Source of the DNA: Chrysopilus asiliformis
Taxonomy: Eukaryota; Arthropoda; Insecta; Diptera; Rhagionidae
Direction of reading: 5' to 3'
Assembly: GCA_964034945.1 (NCBI GenBank)
Contig: OZ035963.1
Coordinates: 48,501,032 to 48,565,031, forward strand
Length of the DNA stretch: 64,000 nt
Below, piece after piece: positions 11,661 to 22,169 of this stretch. Position 1 is the first letter of the stretch; each line of letters starts with the position of its first letter. Below the pieces are notes generated by a model. It was given only the letters and a program-made list of their open reading frames with translations. It was not told the origin of the DNA and did not search any database. Position numbers and translations under genes: made by a program.

Positions 11661-12310
11661 GAAAAAAGGATAATAACATTATCCTTACGGAACCTTCCAT
11701 TGTCCTTGCAGATCTAACAACATCAGAATCAGATTCAACGACACCAAAAACTCCCATACGAAAATTTTCTGCGGAAAATTTGAAGACAAGGATAGCATGT
11801 TATGCTTACAAGATCTTCCGCTGTTCTTACAGACTTCTTAACCCGTTCGGTACATGTTTTTTTTTATGGGGGTTAAAAATTCTCTGTATACAAATTAATG
11901 ACGTTTAAGCTATTAGTACCTATTCATTTAAAACAAAAAAAAAATTAAAAAATTTTATTTTTTACAAATACGTCCACTGTAGTCCAGCTTTTTACTCAAA
12001 AAATCAAAATTTCAATCAAAATTGAAAATAAATAACTAATAAGTCAATTCAAATTTTTAACTGCGTTGCCATATGGCATCAAAATACCGAATGGGTTAAC
12101 ATCAAAACCGGATTCAATGACCACAAAAACCCCCAGAAGAGATTTTTTTTCCCAGAAAATGTGAGGAAAAGTATGATCACGTTATCCTTACAGGACCTTC
12201 CGTTATCCTTACAGGACCTTCCGTTATCCTTACAGGACCTTCCGTTATCCTTACAAACTTCTTAACATCAGGATCAGATTCAGTGATCACAAAAAACGTT
12301 ATGCTATCGT
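11660..12310 (-). repeat. Satellite-like block with ATCCTTACAGGACCTTCC motif
   Basis: Degenerate copies of a unit containing ACTTCTTAACATCAG, a run near CCAAAAACTCCC, a GGAAAATTTGAGG segment and CGTTATCCTTACAGGACCTT. The last motif is repeated in tandem at a 21-bp period about 3.5 times at 12187-12257. The same unit occurs in reverse orientation as a longer array at 44105-44575, and the motif also occurs inside the Helitron-like copies at 33620 and 50107. Confidence 0.75.
11842..12095. mobile_element. piggyBac-like MITE in the satellite block
   Basis: A 254-bp element with ends CCCGTTCGGTA and TACCGAATGGG, flanked by TTAA at 11838-11841 and 12096-12099. The neighbouring satellite unit at about 12265 carries the uninterrupted target ACTTCTTAACATCAG, so the insertion and TTAA duplication can be read directly. 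A 5' piece of the same family lies at 7672. Confidence 0.85.
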
Positions 12311-13068
12311 TTTGGTTTATACTGCACTCTTCAAAAAATCCCGAAAAAAAATGTCTACAAAAATTAACTCACAAGAAGGGTCGCTATCCGTACCCTTTTT
12401 CTGTACACTATCCTCTTTTTAGAGGCGTTTGTATTTGAACATGACTGGGGAATTTTCAATCAATTAAGAAGTTTGCTTCATAAATACAAAACCTAGGGTA
12501 TGATATTTTCACTTTAATATATTTGACCCCGAAATGGCTATATTTGACCCTGAAATGCCAGAATTTTCGACTGGGGCGCATTGCTCCTACAAATGCTTTC
12601 AATGGACCCTGTTTTTGATAACAAACACTTTTCCTGCGGCGTATTTCTTTTAGTTTATTTGTGTTTGCAAAATATGTTTTGCTTTAAGATTGTTTCATAG
12701 TCAACCCAAAGAGAGGAATATCTAATGTGACGAGCAGATGACTCTCTTATACAAAATTTACGTTTTTGCATAATTTACGAGTACACTATAACCCAACGAA
12801 TAAAACTTTAGTTTGTATAAGTAATTTTTTTACAAAAACCAAAAACGTGTAATTTCGGAGTAAACAACAAAATAAAAGAAATTGCGATTTTTCAAAAATA
12901 CTTCCCAAACATTCCTATAAAGTTTCATGACTCTAGCTGTATTAGTTTTTCAGAAATTCTGTACACTGGCGGACAGACAGATAATTTAAAGTAAATTTAT
13001 CTGCAGTAATATGATCCTCGCCATGTCGTTGGCCGGGGAAACATTTCTTATTGTTAAAATGCCCATTG
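12310..13068. other. Dispersed repeat remnant
   Basis: The part near 12480-12980 matches, in reverse orientation, the dispersed repeat at 42960-43740 (ATGAAATTTTATAGG / CCTATAAAGTTTCATG, then the GACAGACAG tract). No gene is visible. Confidence 0.55.
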
Positions 13069-13070
13069 TA

Positions 13071-14003
13071 AAGGGTGGTTAAATTTTAAGGGCCGATGTT
13101 GAATGTGAACCACACCTAAACGTCAAGTTTTTTTCTGCATTTCATTTGACATTTCTCAATTTCAGACTAACTCAATTTGAACCATGGAAAGATACACAAT
13201 CGAGCAACGCGTTAAAGTTATTCAGGCTTATTATGAAAATGGGCGTTCAAATCAAAATGCATATCGTGCACTTCATGCCGCCAGCCCATACACCGCATCA
13301 AACAGTCACTCTTTGTGGGTGCATTGGTTTTTCGACAATCACTCTTGGATTATCATTCGCCCAAATGCGGCTGTTCTGCTTATTGACGAATCCACTGAGG
13401 TGAAAATGTGCCTCATCACTGAAGATGATTTTCTTCGAAAATTGATCATCCACTGTTGCCATTTCTTGCCACCATTCTGACCATTGACGACGCTTGAAAT
13501 GGTCAAGAGGCTTTAGTTCTTGAGTCAATTGCACCTTGTAAGCGTGTAAATGCAAGTCTTTATGCATAATGTTCATCAACGACGAGCGTGGGAGGTGCAA
13601 TTGTTGGGCACGACGACGAGTTGAGGTGGACGGCTCTTCAGCCACACTATCGCGAACAGCAGCAATATTTTCTGCAGTACGAGCTGTACGAGCATGCACT
13701 GGTGTTTTCACATCTCCTACAGACCCGGTTTACTCAAATTTTTGCACGATTTTTCCGATTGTACGCACATTTGGACGATTAAATTGACCGAAAAAATCAC
13801 GAAGTGCACGATATGCATTTTGATTTGAACGCCCATTTTCATAATAAGCCTGAATAACTTTAACGCGTTGCTCGATTGTGTATCTTTCCATGGTTCAAAT
13901 TGAGTTAGTCTGAAATTGAGAAATGTCAAATGAAATGCAGAAAAAACTTGACGTTTAGGTGTGGTTCACATTCAACATCGGCCCTTAAAATTTAACCACC
14001 CTT
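13071..14003 (-). mobile_element. Fold-back mariner derivative, complete copy
   Basis: 933 bp with long inverted arms (about 13071-13272 and 13801-14003) and TA duplications (13069-13070, 14004-14005). The minus strand encodes a transposase start MERYTIEQRVKVIQAYYENG (via both arms) and a helix-turn-helix to first-Asp region at 13711-13298 (ending PRVIVEKPMHPQRVTV). The C-terminal half is replaced by an inverted copy of the 5' end. Frame breaks near 13800 further disable it. The junction matches the copy at 1-380, so one rearranged molecule has probably been copied. Confidence 0.92.
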
Positions 14004-14005
14004 TA

Positions 14006-15122
14006 GTAAAATATACATTTTTGAGTAAAACAGTCAGACACATTTTTCTCTTAAATTATTAGACACTTCTAAAAATAGAAACAATACAAAATTTGATATA
14101 TGGAAAAAGCCTATTAACAACAAAAAATAATTTAGTTCTCTTTTGTGCTATTTGGCATTATCACGGAAAAGTTCACGACAATAAAATTTAAAAAATTCTC
14201 AACATGGAATTTAAATGATGAATTGCAATATCGTACGCTAGAGTAATTTTTACCGTACAAAAATATTGTTCAACTCGTAAAAACTTGTGATCATACAGAT
14301 GTTTATAAGATTTTTCAATTATTTCTTGTTTCATTTACCAGATGCTTAAAGTTTCTTATTCAAAATACTAGTATAACCGTAAAAGAATTATTTCCGTAAA
14401 ACAATCAATTATTCGCAATGACTTCAAATATGAGTTGGTTAAATAATTTTGTTGACTGGAAAGATTATGAAAGTTGTTCTAAAATAAATTAAGCATTTTT
14501 CCTGAAATTAAAAAACGGTTTAATAACGCTCTGAGAATTATAAAATTAGTACCAATGTCATATTGAATTTTGAAGCCGTTGCAGGTTTAAAATCAGGAAA
14601 AATTTTCTCAGCTTTGATTAGTCCATGAATGTATAAGCTGTATGACTGCAACATAGTTTCCGCGATTTTTTAGATAATCTAAAAAGTGACACCTGTAATC
14701 CTCCCCTACCCTATATGAAATCTTGAAGCGAAATTTGATCGAATAAAATTCGATTTAATGTTAATTGCTACAAAACCATTAAAACAAAATTTGATGTATT
14801 TAAAATTAATATAAAATCGTATTCTAAAGATCAATTTTTATCAATTTTTCTATAAACATCCCTGTTGTCTATTTTTTACAACTTTCTGAAAAACGCTTCT
14901 ATAGGCAGAAAATTTTAAAGTTTTTTAGAAATATATCATAAATATGTGAAAATCGAAACCTCTCAAATTGGAATTGGATGATTTTTAGATCAAATACTTC
15001 AAACGAATGATGAATATAATAGTGATACCTCGAAAAATATACTAGAAAAAATAAAAATAACAAAATTTAAAGGAAATAATTTTTTTTATATATTTTTTGC
15101 GTTAACGGTTTTAACGTATCTA
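14006..15122. other. Intergenic, nothing recognised
   Basis: Strongly AT-rich sequence without a convincing exon, repeat or RNA. I looked here for the missing first exon of MFS-A and found none with a compatible phase-1 donor. Confidence 0.4.
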
Positions 15123-15576
15123 TAAGGGAGATGTCACATTGGCCATCAGCTGGTGCAGCTGACTGATCCCGATATCAGGTCGGCCAGCTGCAGGAACTGA
15201 TTCGATCAGTTGACGTGGCACACTGAACTAGGATCAGCTGACCTCAAACGTCAAAATGTCGGACTCGGAGGAAGAACTTCTCCTTATTTCTCTGCTAAAA
15301 AAACTGAATCTCTGCAATCGCACAAGCATCTACCTTTTCCTACAGCTTGTACGATTGCTGTGTTTAATTTCTCCTATTCGATGGACATCGTATTTATTTT
15401 CGATTGTTCAAAAGTTTATTAGTTAAACAGACTTGTCAAAATTGTAGTTGCGTTTTTTTAATGTTCTAGAACACTAAACATTAAGAAAACGATCCAGAGT
15501 TAGTGGGAAATTTCATCGAATTCAATCGCAATTAACTTCACGTTGGTAGCATCAGTAGGCCGTTACTGTTAAGTTA

Positions 15577-16410
15577 AGTGCACACGATATGATCAGTGTT
15601 CATATTTTTGAGCAAAAAAGTGTCCCAAACGTGTTCATATCGTCTGAACACCATATTTTTGTGTTCATACGTATGAACACAAGGCATATGAACACATTTG
15701 AACATGCCGTGAGCAAACGTATGAACACGACCTGTTCATACCGTGTGAACACTATTTTGGGACCGTATGAGCCCAGTTTGTAAAATTCGGACGTATGATC
15801 ACAGATATGAACACACTGTCACATTTGAACATGGGCTAAGTTTTCAACATGTTCAAATGTAAAATTTTGAGTCAAATTTGTACGTAAATTGATGTTTTCT
15901 GGTTTTTATTTGGGTCTAGTAGGTTTTAGATTTGTGGCGTGGATGGCTCAGTCAGCTAAGTGCTTGCCTTGTGATCCAATGAGCAGTGGTTCAAATCCCA
16001 CTCAGGGTAAAATAATTCGATTCGAATTTGAACTTTTCTGTTCATGGACTTTAAAACGCGGACCAGTTTGGTCTTCGCCTCCAAGCTCCTGGCATATAAC
16101 ACAAAAAAAAAGTTTTCGACAGTTTTGTAATTTGTTGTGTTGTGTGCTCAAATGTTCTTAAAAATTGTTCATATCTGTAATTTGAACAAAACGTTCATAT
16201 CGTCTGAACAGTGTTCATACGCGCAGAAAAAATATGAACACAATGCATTTGAGCACATATGAACACACCTAAAAATTTGAAGCTTTGGGACAAAATGTTC
16301 ATATCGTGTGAACACCTTTCATATATTGTATGAACATATGAGCATTTGAAGCTTATAAGCAACATATGCGTATGTTCAGAAATATGAACAGTGATCATAT
16401 CGTGTGCACT
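15577..16410. mobile_element. MITE with repeated GTGTGAACA / TTCATA motifs
   Basis: Terminal inverted repeats AGTGCACACGATATGATCA and its complement, flanked by TA. The first and last 200 bp are filled with many copies of TTCATA(C/T)CGT and GTGTGAACA in both orientations. The middle carries a tRNA-related insert (15934-16008 onward). Confidence 0.8.
15934..16105 (+). repeat. tRNA-derived SINE-like insert
   Basis: The A box TGGCTCAGTCAG lies at 15944-15955 and a perfect B box GGTTCAAATCC at 15988-15998, with a T-arm-like stem AGTGG/CCACT around it. The cloverleaf is not otherwise intact, and an unrelated tail continues to an A-rich run near 16100. This is the layout of a tRNA-derived SINE head rather than a working tRNA gene. 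Its exact ends are unclear. Confidence 0.6.
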
Positions 16411-16707
16411 TACCTTTATAATTTCTTGCTGTACTCACGATTTGCTATCTCCCATGTTTAAAATTATTTAGCTGACTAACAGAACTAACTAACCACCAAC
16501 AGAAAATCCTCAATTGAAAATATAATGCTAGAATTATTACGTTGAAGTTAGCAGCATTTCTTTACCGTACATTACCGTATAAAATTTCCCTTTGTTCCAA
16601 ACGCTGTCCGAGATGAAAAGGTGGTGCAGGATTTTGTATGGAAAGCTTGTTCTGAACTGCTTCAGAACATTAAAAAAACGCAACTTGTATGATGTCCCCA
16701 ACTAGTA

Positions 16708-17044
16708 ATTGGGCCTTTCCACACGTGTATTCTTGCATCTGCGGATCGGGTTCTGATTGGTCAGTGACTAGTGGAGGAGGTTCTGCAAGTGCTGAACGTT
16801 TGGGCGAAGTTCAAGAGTGACCAAAAGTTCTGCATGCACTAACACAAGTAAACAGCAATAAAAATTTTCCATGGGTGAAATTATGATTTCTCACACTACG
16901 ATGCTTCTCTACTCACGTTCAAACCACAATGCCAATATTCGCACTCACACATATAAAACTGACACAACTGGGTAACAACAGCGTGTGGACTCGAACTGGT
17001 TGTCGTTATGTGTTGTCGTTACAACTGTGTGTGGAAATGCCCAT
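16708..17044. mobile_element. Small TIR element
   Basis: About 337 bp with imperfect inverted ends (ATTGGGCCTTTCCACACG and GTGTGTGGAAATGCCCAT), flanked by TA on both sides. Non-coding. It is nested in the 15126-17167 element. Confidence 0.6.
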
Positions 17045-17333
17045 TATTTTAAAGTCAATATTATATGAAGTAGAGAGCCTATAACCTAGAGAGTGGCCAT
17101 GCTACCTTTATCAGGGTTTCAAGAGAAATGTCAGCTGCAGCAGCTGATGGCCAGTGTGACATCTCGCTAACGGTTTCCCATATAGGTTTCATCGCGAAAA
17201 CTGTCTAAAGTTCAAAAGTCACAATAAAGTTTTAAATTTGAGCCGATTTTTAGGGAATATATAATGGAGATTTATACGTAAATGTAAATACTAATACTTG
17301 AAATTTTTTGAAAAGAATAAATATGGACAAATA

Positions 17334-17885
17334 TTGGGTCATATAAAAAGTCTCCGCGGTTTTTTGCCACTCGATGGTGTTGATGCTTATTTATCGGGAA
17401 ACACTTACCCGATTGTCTTAAACCGAGAAGTGTTAAAAAGGTGACACCCCAGCCTACATTTTTTGTGCAGATACTTTTCTTATTCGTTGCTCTCGTAAAA
17501 AGTTACATTGATTTCAAGATGAGTGAAATTTCTAAAGAAATACGTTATGTTATGCTTTTTTACTATAAAAAGGTAAAAACGCTGCAAAAACATGCCGAAA
17601 AATTTGTAAAGTATACGGTGAGAATGCTGTTAGTGAACGAAATACCGAAGAGTGGTTTGTTCCATTCCGTTCCGGTAATTTCGATGTCAAAGATGCACCT
17701 CGCTCTGGTCGAAATTAGACGAAATTTTGCAACTGGTGGAGCACGACCGGCACGCAGGGTGCAGGAAATAGCGGAGGCACTAAACAGAAACCATATAAAC
17801 CATAAACCATAAGTTGATTTACAATAAAGAAAATTCTTGTTCAAAAATGTACCAAAAAACCGCGGAGACTTTTTATATGACCCAA
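17334..17885 (+). mobile_element. Internally deleted mariner with perfect TIRs
   Basis: 552 bp with inverted repeats of about 33 bp (starting TTGGGTCATATAAAAAGTCT) and TA duplications (17332-17333, 17886-17887). The plus strand from 17520 encodes the start of a SETMAR-like mariner transposase (MSEISKEIRYVMLFYYKK...), with the helix-turn-helix region in shifted frames (EEWFV, SGNFDVKDAPRSG, then VQEIAEALN). The whole catalytic domain is missing. Confidence 0.9.
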
Positions 17886-17887
17886 TA

Positions 17888-18973
17888 TTATGAAATTCAT
17901 TTTTGGGGCTACATTTAGGCATTGTGGCGGCCGGTTTAAATCTACGAAAAAAACGTGAAATCTGAAAAGTCTAAAATTGCTGTGACATGAATATCAATTT
18001 AATAAAAAAATTTAATTCGAAGTAGAAATTTCCGAGATTGGAAATATTTTTTTTTACAAATTGCAGTGCGTCCAAGAGTCATAATAATAATTAATCCATT
18101 AAAGATATTACTGGAAGTTTACAAAGTGGCTTTGCAAACATTTACAAATTCTAAGCATAAGTTGAAACTTTGAAAATCCCATTTCGTCCCACCTTCCCTA
18201 TATTAATTTTTAAGTAAATGCCCGATAAGACAATAATGAAAATCAATTTAAAAAAAAAAATATCTTTTAATGTTTACGTATTCAGTTTCTAGATTGTTGC
18301 TATCAGCATTAATCATTTAAAATCACAAATACAGTAGAGACTCGGTAATTCGAGCACTCTGTAATTCGAGAATCACGCTAATGTGAACAATCATATTTTA
18401 TATTGGGTATCTTGTAATTCGAATGGTGATAGAAATATTGGTCTCTATAATCCACTTGCAGATTCGGAATCAACGACGTCAAATTATCCTAAAAATATTG
18501 TAAAATCTTTGGCAACAAAATAGCTGTGCAGTGTTAAACCTCATTGCTAGCAGTAATATCAAAATTTTACATATCTTCTTCATTCAAATATATTGTGTTA
18601 TCGATGCAAAGTTTTTTTTGTAAAGATTACTAATTGATGGGATTTTCTTTGATTTCGATAATTAATACGTCAATGATAAATTGACAGTTTAATTGACATT
18701 AGGGATGACCATAACATGATAAAGTGACTTAGCTACAATAGCATTTTGGATGGGAAAACTCTTCACTAAAATTTTAGTTCTTTGCACTTTGTGTTTAAGA
18801 ACGATTTTTTTCTAGTTTTCAGCTTCAATACAATGTGTAACGAAATAATAACGTTATACCGTAATGAAATGAAATCTTTTATAGTTACAAAACGAAATGT
18901 ATAACGTTACGTTTTTTTTTTCGTTTGCCATCTCTGTTAAAACGTGCCAAATTGCAAATAAAAGCGTTTGGAT
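17888..18973. other. Intergenic, nothing recognised
   Basis: AT-rich spacer upstream of the CCGGTT element. I found no exon or RNA. Confidence 0.4.
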
Positions 18974-19252
18974 TAAGGATGTCAAAAAAGAACCGGTTAC
19001 CCGGTGTTTTTGCTTCGGTTAGCCGGTTTTTTCCGGTGTTTTTTTTTGCACGGTTATACCCGGTGTTTTTTTTTGCACGGTTATACCCGGTGTTTTTTTT
19101 TAAGCCAAAAACCGTTCAGAAAAACCGATCACTTTTTTTGTACGGAAAAATAATTTTAAACCAATTTTCGTGTAACTGATTCGTTATAAACACTTCTTTT
19201 TAGGCACTCTAAACCAAATACAATATTATATTGTGCCATTTATGGCCTCTTA

Positions 19253-19379
19253 CCCCTAATTTATTCACTAGGAGTTAAGCCGAGTTAGTGAGTTAAGGGA
19301 GTTAGCTAACGTTATTTTCCATGTTAAAGGTGAGTTAAGGGAGTTAAGGCGATTTAACTCCTAGTGAATAAATTGGCCG
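19253..19379. mobile_element. 127-bp MITE with TTA duplication
   Basis: Inverted subterminal repeats AATTTATTCACTAGGAGTTAA (20-bp core) and their complement. TTA at 19250-19252 is duplicated at 19380-19382. The copy at about 9240 shows the empty site GGCCTCTTAATGG, confirming the insertion. Confidence 0.85.
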
Positions 19380-19394
19380 TTAATGGATTATATA

Positions 19395-19881
19395 GGTCTG
19401 TTCGATATGAGTCCTGGACTTACTCGGAGTAAAAATTTTTACTCTTTTCTGTTCGATATGAGTCCTGGACTTACTCCGAACACATATCGAACAGAAAAGT
19501 GTAAGTCCAGGACTCATCTTTTCAGTTCTGGACTTACTCTTGCTTTTAGCTGGAGTAAACTTTTGACAGCTGATATTTGTCAGACATAACCTCTCTTTTA
19601 CAGTGTTTGGAAGTCAAGAAAAATTTATAAAATGTATAATTATGAAAATTTATATGTTGAAAATCATGACGGAGAATTTCGAGTATACCAAGTTGAGCGT
19701 AAGTTTACAAAACAGGTTTTATGAAATACATTCAATATATTAAAGGACAGTTCAAACGTGACTTACTCTGAACTTACTCCAAGTTGTTCGATAAAAACAA
19801 ATTCAGAGTAAGAAAATCCGCCATTTTGTGGAGTAAAGTGAAAATATTCGGAGTAAGTCCAGGACTTATATCGAACAGACC
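19395..19881. mobile_element. 487-bp MITE, GGTCTGTTCGATAT ends
   Basis: Termini GGTCTGTTCGATATGAGTCC and the complement GGACTTATATCGAACAGACC, plus several internal copies of CCTGGACTTACTC in both orientations. It is flanked by TA-rich sequence. The empty site is visible in copy 1 near 9250 (TTTATATGCCACTTCACG). Confidence 0.8.
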
Positions 19882-20721
19882 TTATGGCACTTCACGTCTT
19901 TTGTTTGTATTATAGTGTATTTGTTGCGTCTAACACCTAACCTACCCAGTTTGAACAAAACGGTTTTTCGGTGTTTTAATAACCGGTTTTTTGGATCCGG
20001 TTAAACAAGCATTGTTTAAACCGGTCTTAAAAACCGGTTTAACCGAAAACCGGGTTTTTTCAAAAAATTTACATCCCTAATTTGGATGATTTCATCAAAT
20101 TTTTTCTTTAGGGAAGCCCAGTAATTTTTTTTTCTTTTAACCCCAATGCATGTAAATTAAACAAATCTTTAGGGTATTTTTTCTTACTACAGGAAGGCCA
20201 GGTAGAAAATCAGGCAAGGCGATTTTTGTAATAAAAGATACGCAGTTCAAAAATCCGTTTTTAATCTAAACTTTATTTTTTTAAATGAATTTTCATAAAA
20301 CCAATGGAAATTTTTCGATGATTTAGTGTCGAAAATCCTCTCAAGAAAGAATGATGTCGCGAATAAAAAATTTAAAAAGCATTTAAAGCTATTGTGATAA
20401 TAATCCGATTATCAATTTTTATCAGAATTGTAGACAATTCAATTGCCTAAACTTTTCTCTAAAAAAACATACAAAAACCGAAACTGATAGGTATTAGTAG
20501 TGTTTTCTTTCAAAAAAATACTAGAGAAATTTAGGTTTCTGGGTCAATATCGGCTGCCCTTTTGTTGTTTTCTAAAAACTATAATATTTAATTCTAATTT
20601 CTTACTTGACAAGAAACCTGAGGTTGCGGTCAAAAAATGTTCAATTCCGGTAATTGTGTTTGTTTTTACCGTTAAATTTTTAAAAAAATTTAATTTTTTT
20701 TTTCGAATTTTGTGATTTTAG

Positions 20722-22130
20722 TGTACTTTATTGTAATGGCTGGTGGTGTTCATCGAACATGGGCGATATTTTGCCAATTTCAACGAGAGCTCCTTCAAAA
20801 TTTCCCCCAAACAGACCCAAAGAGGAATTTAATAAATTACGGATGGAATGATCTCTATGACAACAATGGCGTTTTTTATCATTCCATTATTTCGTATTAC
20901 ATTGGGATTATTATTGGGTCAATTTTTGCAACGGCATTAATTCATAAAGTGCAAAAAAAGAAATTTTACGTAAGAAATATTTTTTATTATTGATGACGAT
21001 AACTTTAATGAGTGTTTTTCTAATTGTAGATCTTATCATCAGTTGTATTGATTGTCTCTGGGGGTTTGTCTTGTGGTTTTTATCAGAACTATGAGGTTTT
21101 CATAGCTTGTCGATATTTGGCTGGTATCGCGATTGGATTAGCGTTCATTCCGTTTATTTTTCACACCTCTGAGATCTCTGGTGATAATGTTCGGGGATCT
21201 CGTCTAGGAGGACTTAGTATGATGATGATGGCTGGTGTTCTGTTGATGTCAGGACTTATAAATGGCGCCTTCAACCAAAAAGGACTAAATGTGTTATGTG
21301 GAACATTTTCAATCGTTTACGGTGTTATAGGAATTGTGATCGCATTGGTTTTTGGCACAGATTCTCCAATATTTTATCTAGCAAAAGGACAAACTGAACC
21401 TGCCATTATTTCCCTTCTAATTCTACGGAAAGAGTGTGAAATTACGGATCATATCCGAGAAGAATTTGATGAATTAAATGCAATATTAGAAGAAGACAAA
21501 GATCTTAGCTCTTGCATCCTTTCTGATGGAAACTACAAGCCACTCATTTGTACTGCATTATTAAGAATGATATTCACATTGTCATTATGCCTTCCGCTGA
21601 CTCACTTCCTGGCGATCACAATAACGGATCAAGATGTCATAACGACAACGTTTTCCACAACTATAATAGCACTAATACGATTTAGCACGGAATTGACAGC
21701 ATTTTTCCTAATGGATTCAATCCCACGTAGAATTCTGCTTTTGATATCAACAACATTAAGTGGAATTATGTTAATCGTGATTGGTGCAATTTATGCTACT
21801 TCTGGTGTTACAAATTCAACAATCAGAACATTTTCATGTATTTATCCGGGTGCAGTTGGATTCGGTCTCGGTTCCGTATCCTTGGCTTACTTAGGCGAAG
21901 TGTTTCCTAGAAAGAAAAAAGCATTTTCATTACTTACGATCGTAATCATTGATATTGCCACAGAAATCATTTCAGCGTCACTAATTGCATATGGAAGTCC
22001 GCCATATTTAGACAAGGAAGTTCCTTTAGTAATTGGCGTTGTTATATTAATTTTTGGAGGATTGTTATATTTTGTGATGCCCGAAACGAAAAAACTTAGC
22101 ATGAGAGAGTGTTATAATAAGATGCGTTAG
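20722..22130 (+). CDS. MFS-A: sugar-porter-like membrane transporter (5' exon not found)
   Basis: Twelve-helix Major Facilitator transporter of the sugar-porter (SLC2-like) family; substrate unknown. Exon 2 is 20722-20969 and exon 3 is 21030-22130 (stop), joined in phase 0 after KKKFY, as in all five paralogues. Features: MAGGVHRTW in helix 1; ARG-rich SEISGDNVRGSRLGG after helix 4 (family SEIAVKELRG); TDSPIFYL where sugar porters have PESPR; IPRRILLL between helices 8 and 9; GFGLGSVSLAYLGEVFPRKKK; C-terminal MPETKKLSMRECYNKM. An AATAAA lies at 22151. Exon 2 starts in phase 1, so an upstream exon is expected, but none was recognised; Met at 20736 is the only in-frame start nearby. It may be N-terminally incomplete. 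Closest paralogue in the window: MFS-B. Confidence 0.9.
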
Positions 22131-22169
22131 CGTTACTAAATTTACTTGTAAATAAAATAAGTTAATTTA

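Larger units (their letters stand above)
15126..17167. mobile_element. 2-kb TIR element with TAA duplication (PIF/Harbinger-type)
   Basis: Ends are GGGAGATGTCACATTGGCC and GGCCAGTGTGACATCTCGC, with the CATCAGCTG..CAGCTG block continuing the inverted repeat to about 35 bp. TAA flanks both sides (15123-15125 and 17168-17170), fitting a 3-bp PIF/Harbinger duplication. I see no transposase. It carries two nested TIR elements (15577-16410 and 16708-17044). Confidence 0.75.
18974..20078. mobile_element. CCGGTT-rich element, copy 2, carrying two MITEs
   Basis: Ends AGGATGTCAAAAAAG and TTTACATCCCT with short inverted termini and blocks of (C)CGGTT and AACCGG. Homologous to 8991-9412, but the core is split by insertions at 19253-19379 and 19395-19881. 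It lies about 640 bp upstream of MFS-A exon 2. Confidence 0.75.

Noticed and set aside
13184..13480. 98-aa protein MERYTIEQRVKVI...
   Set aside because: The start is a real transposase N-terminus, but the rest is read backwards through the inverted part of the fold-back element.
15934..16008. Functional tRNA gene
   Set aside because: Only A and B boxes and a T-arm are convincing; the anticodon and acceptor stems do not form. Better read as a SINE head.
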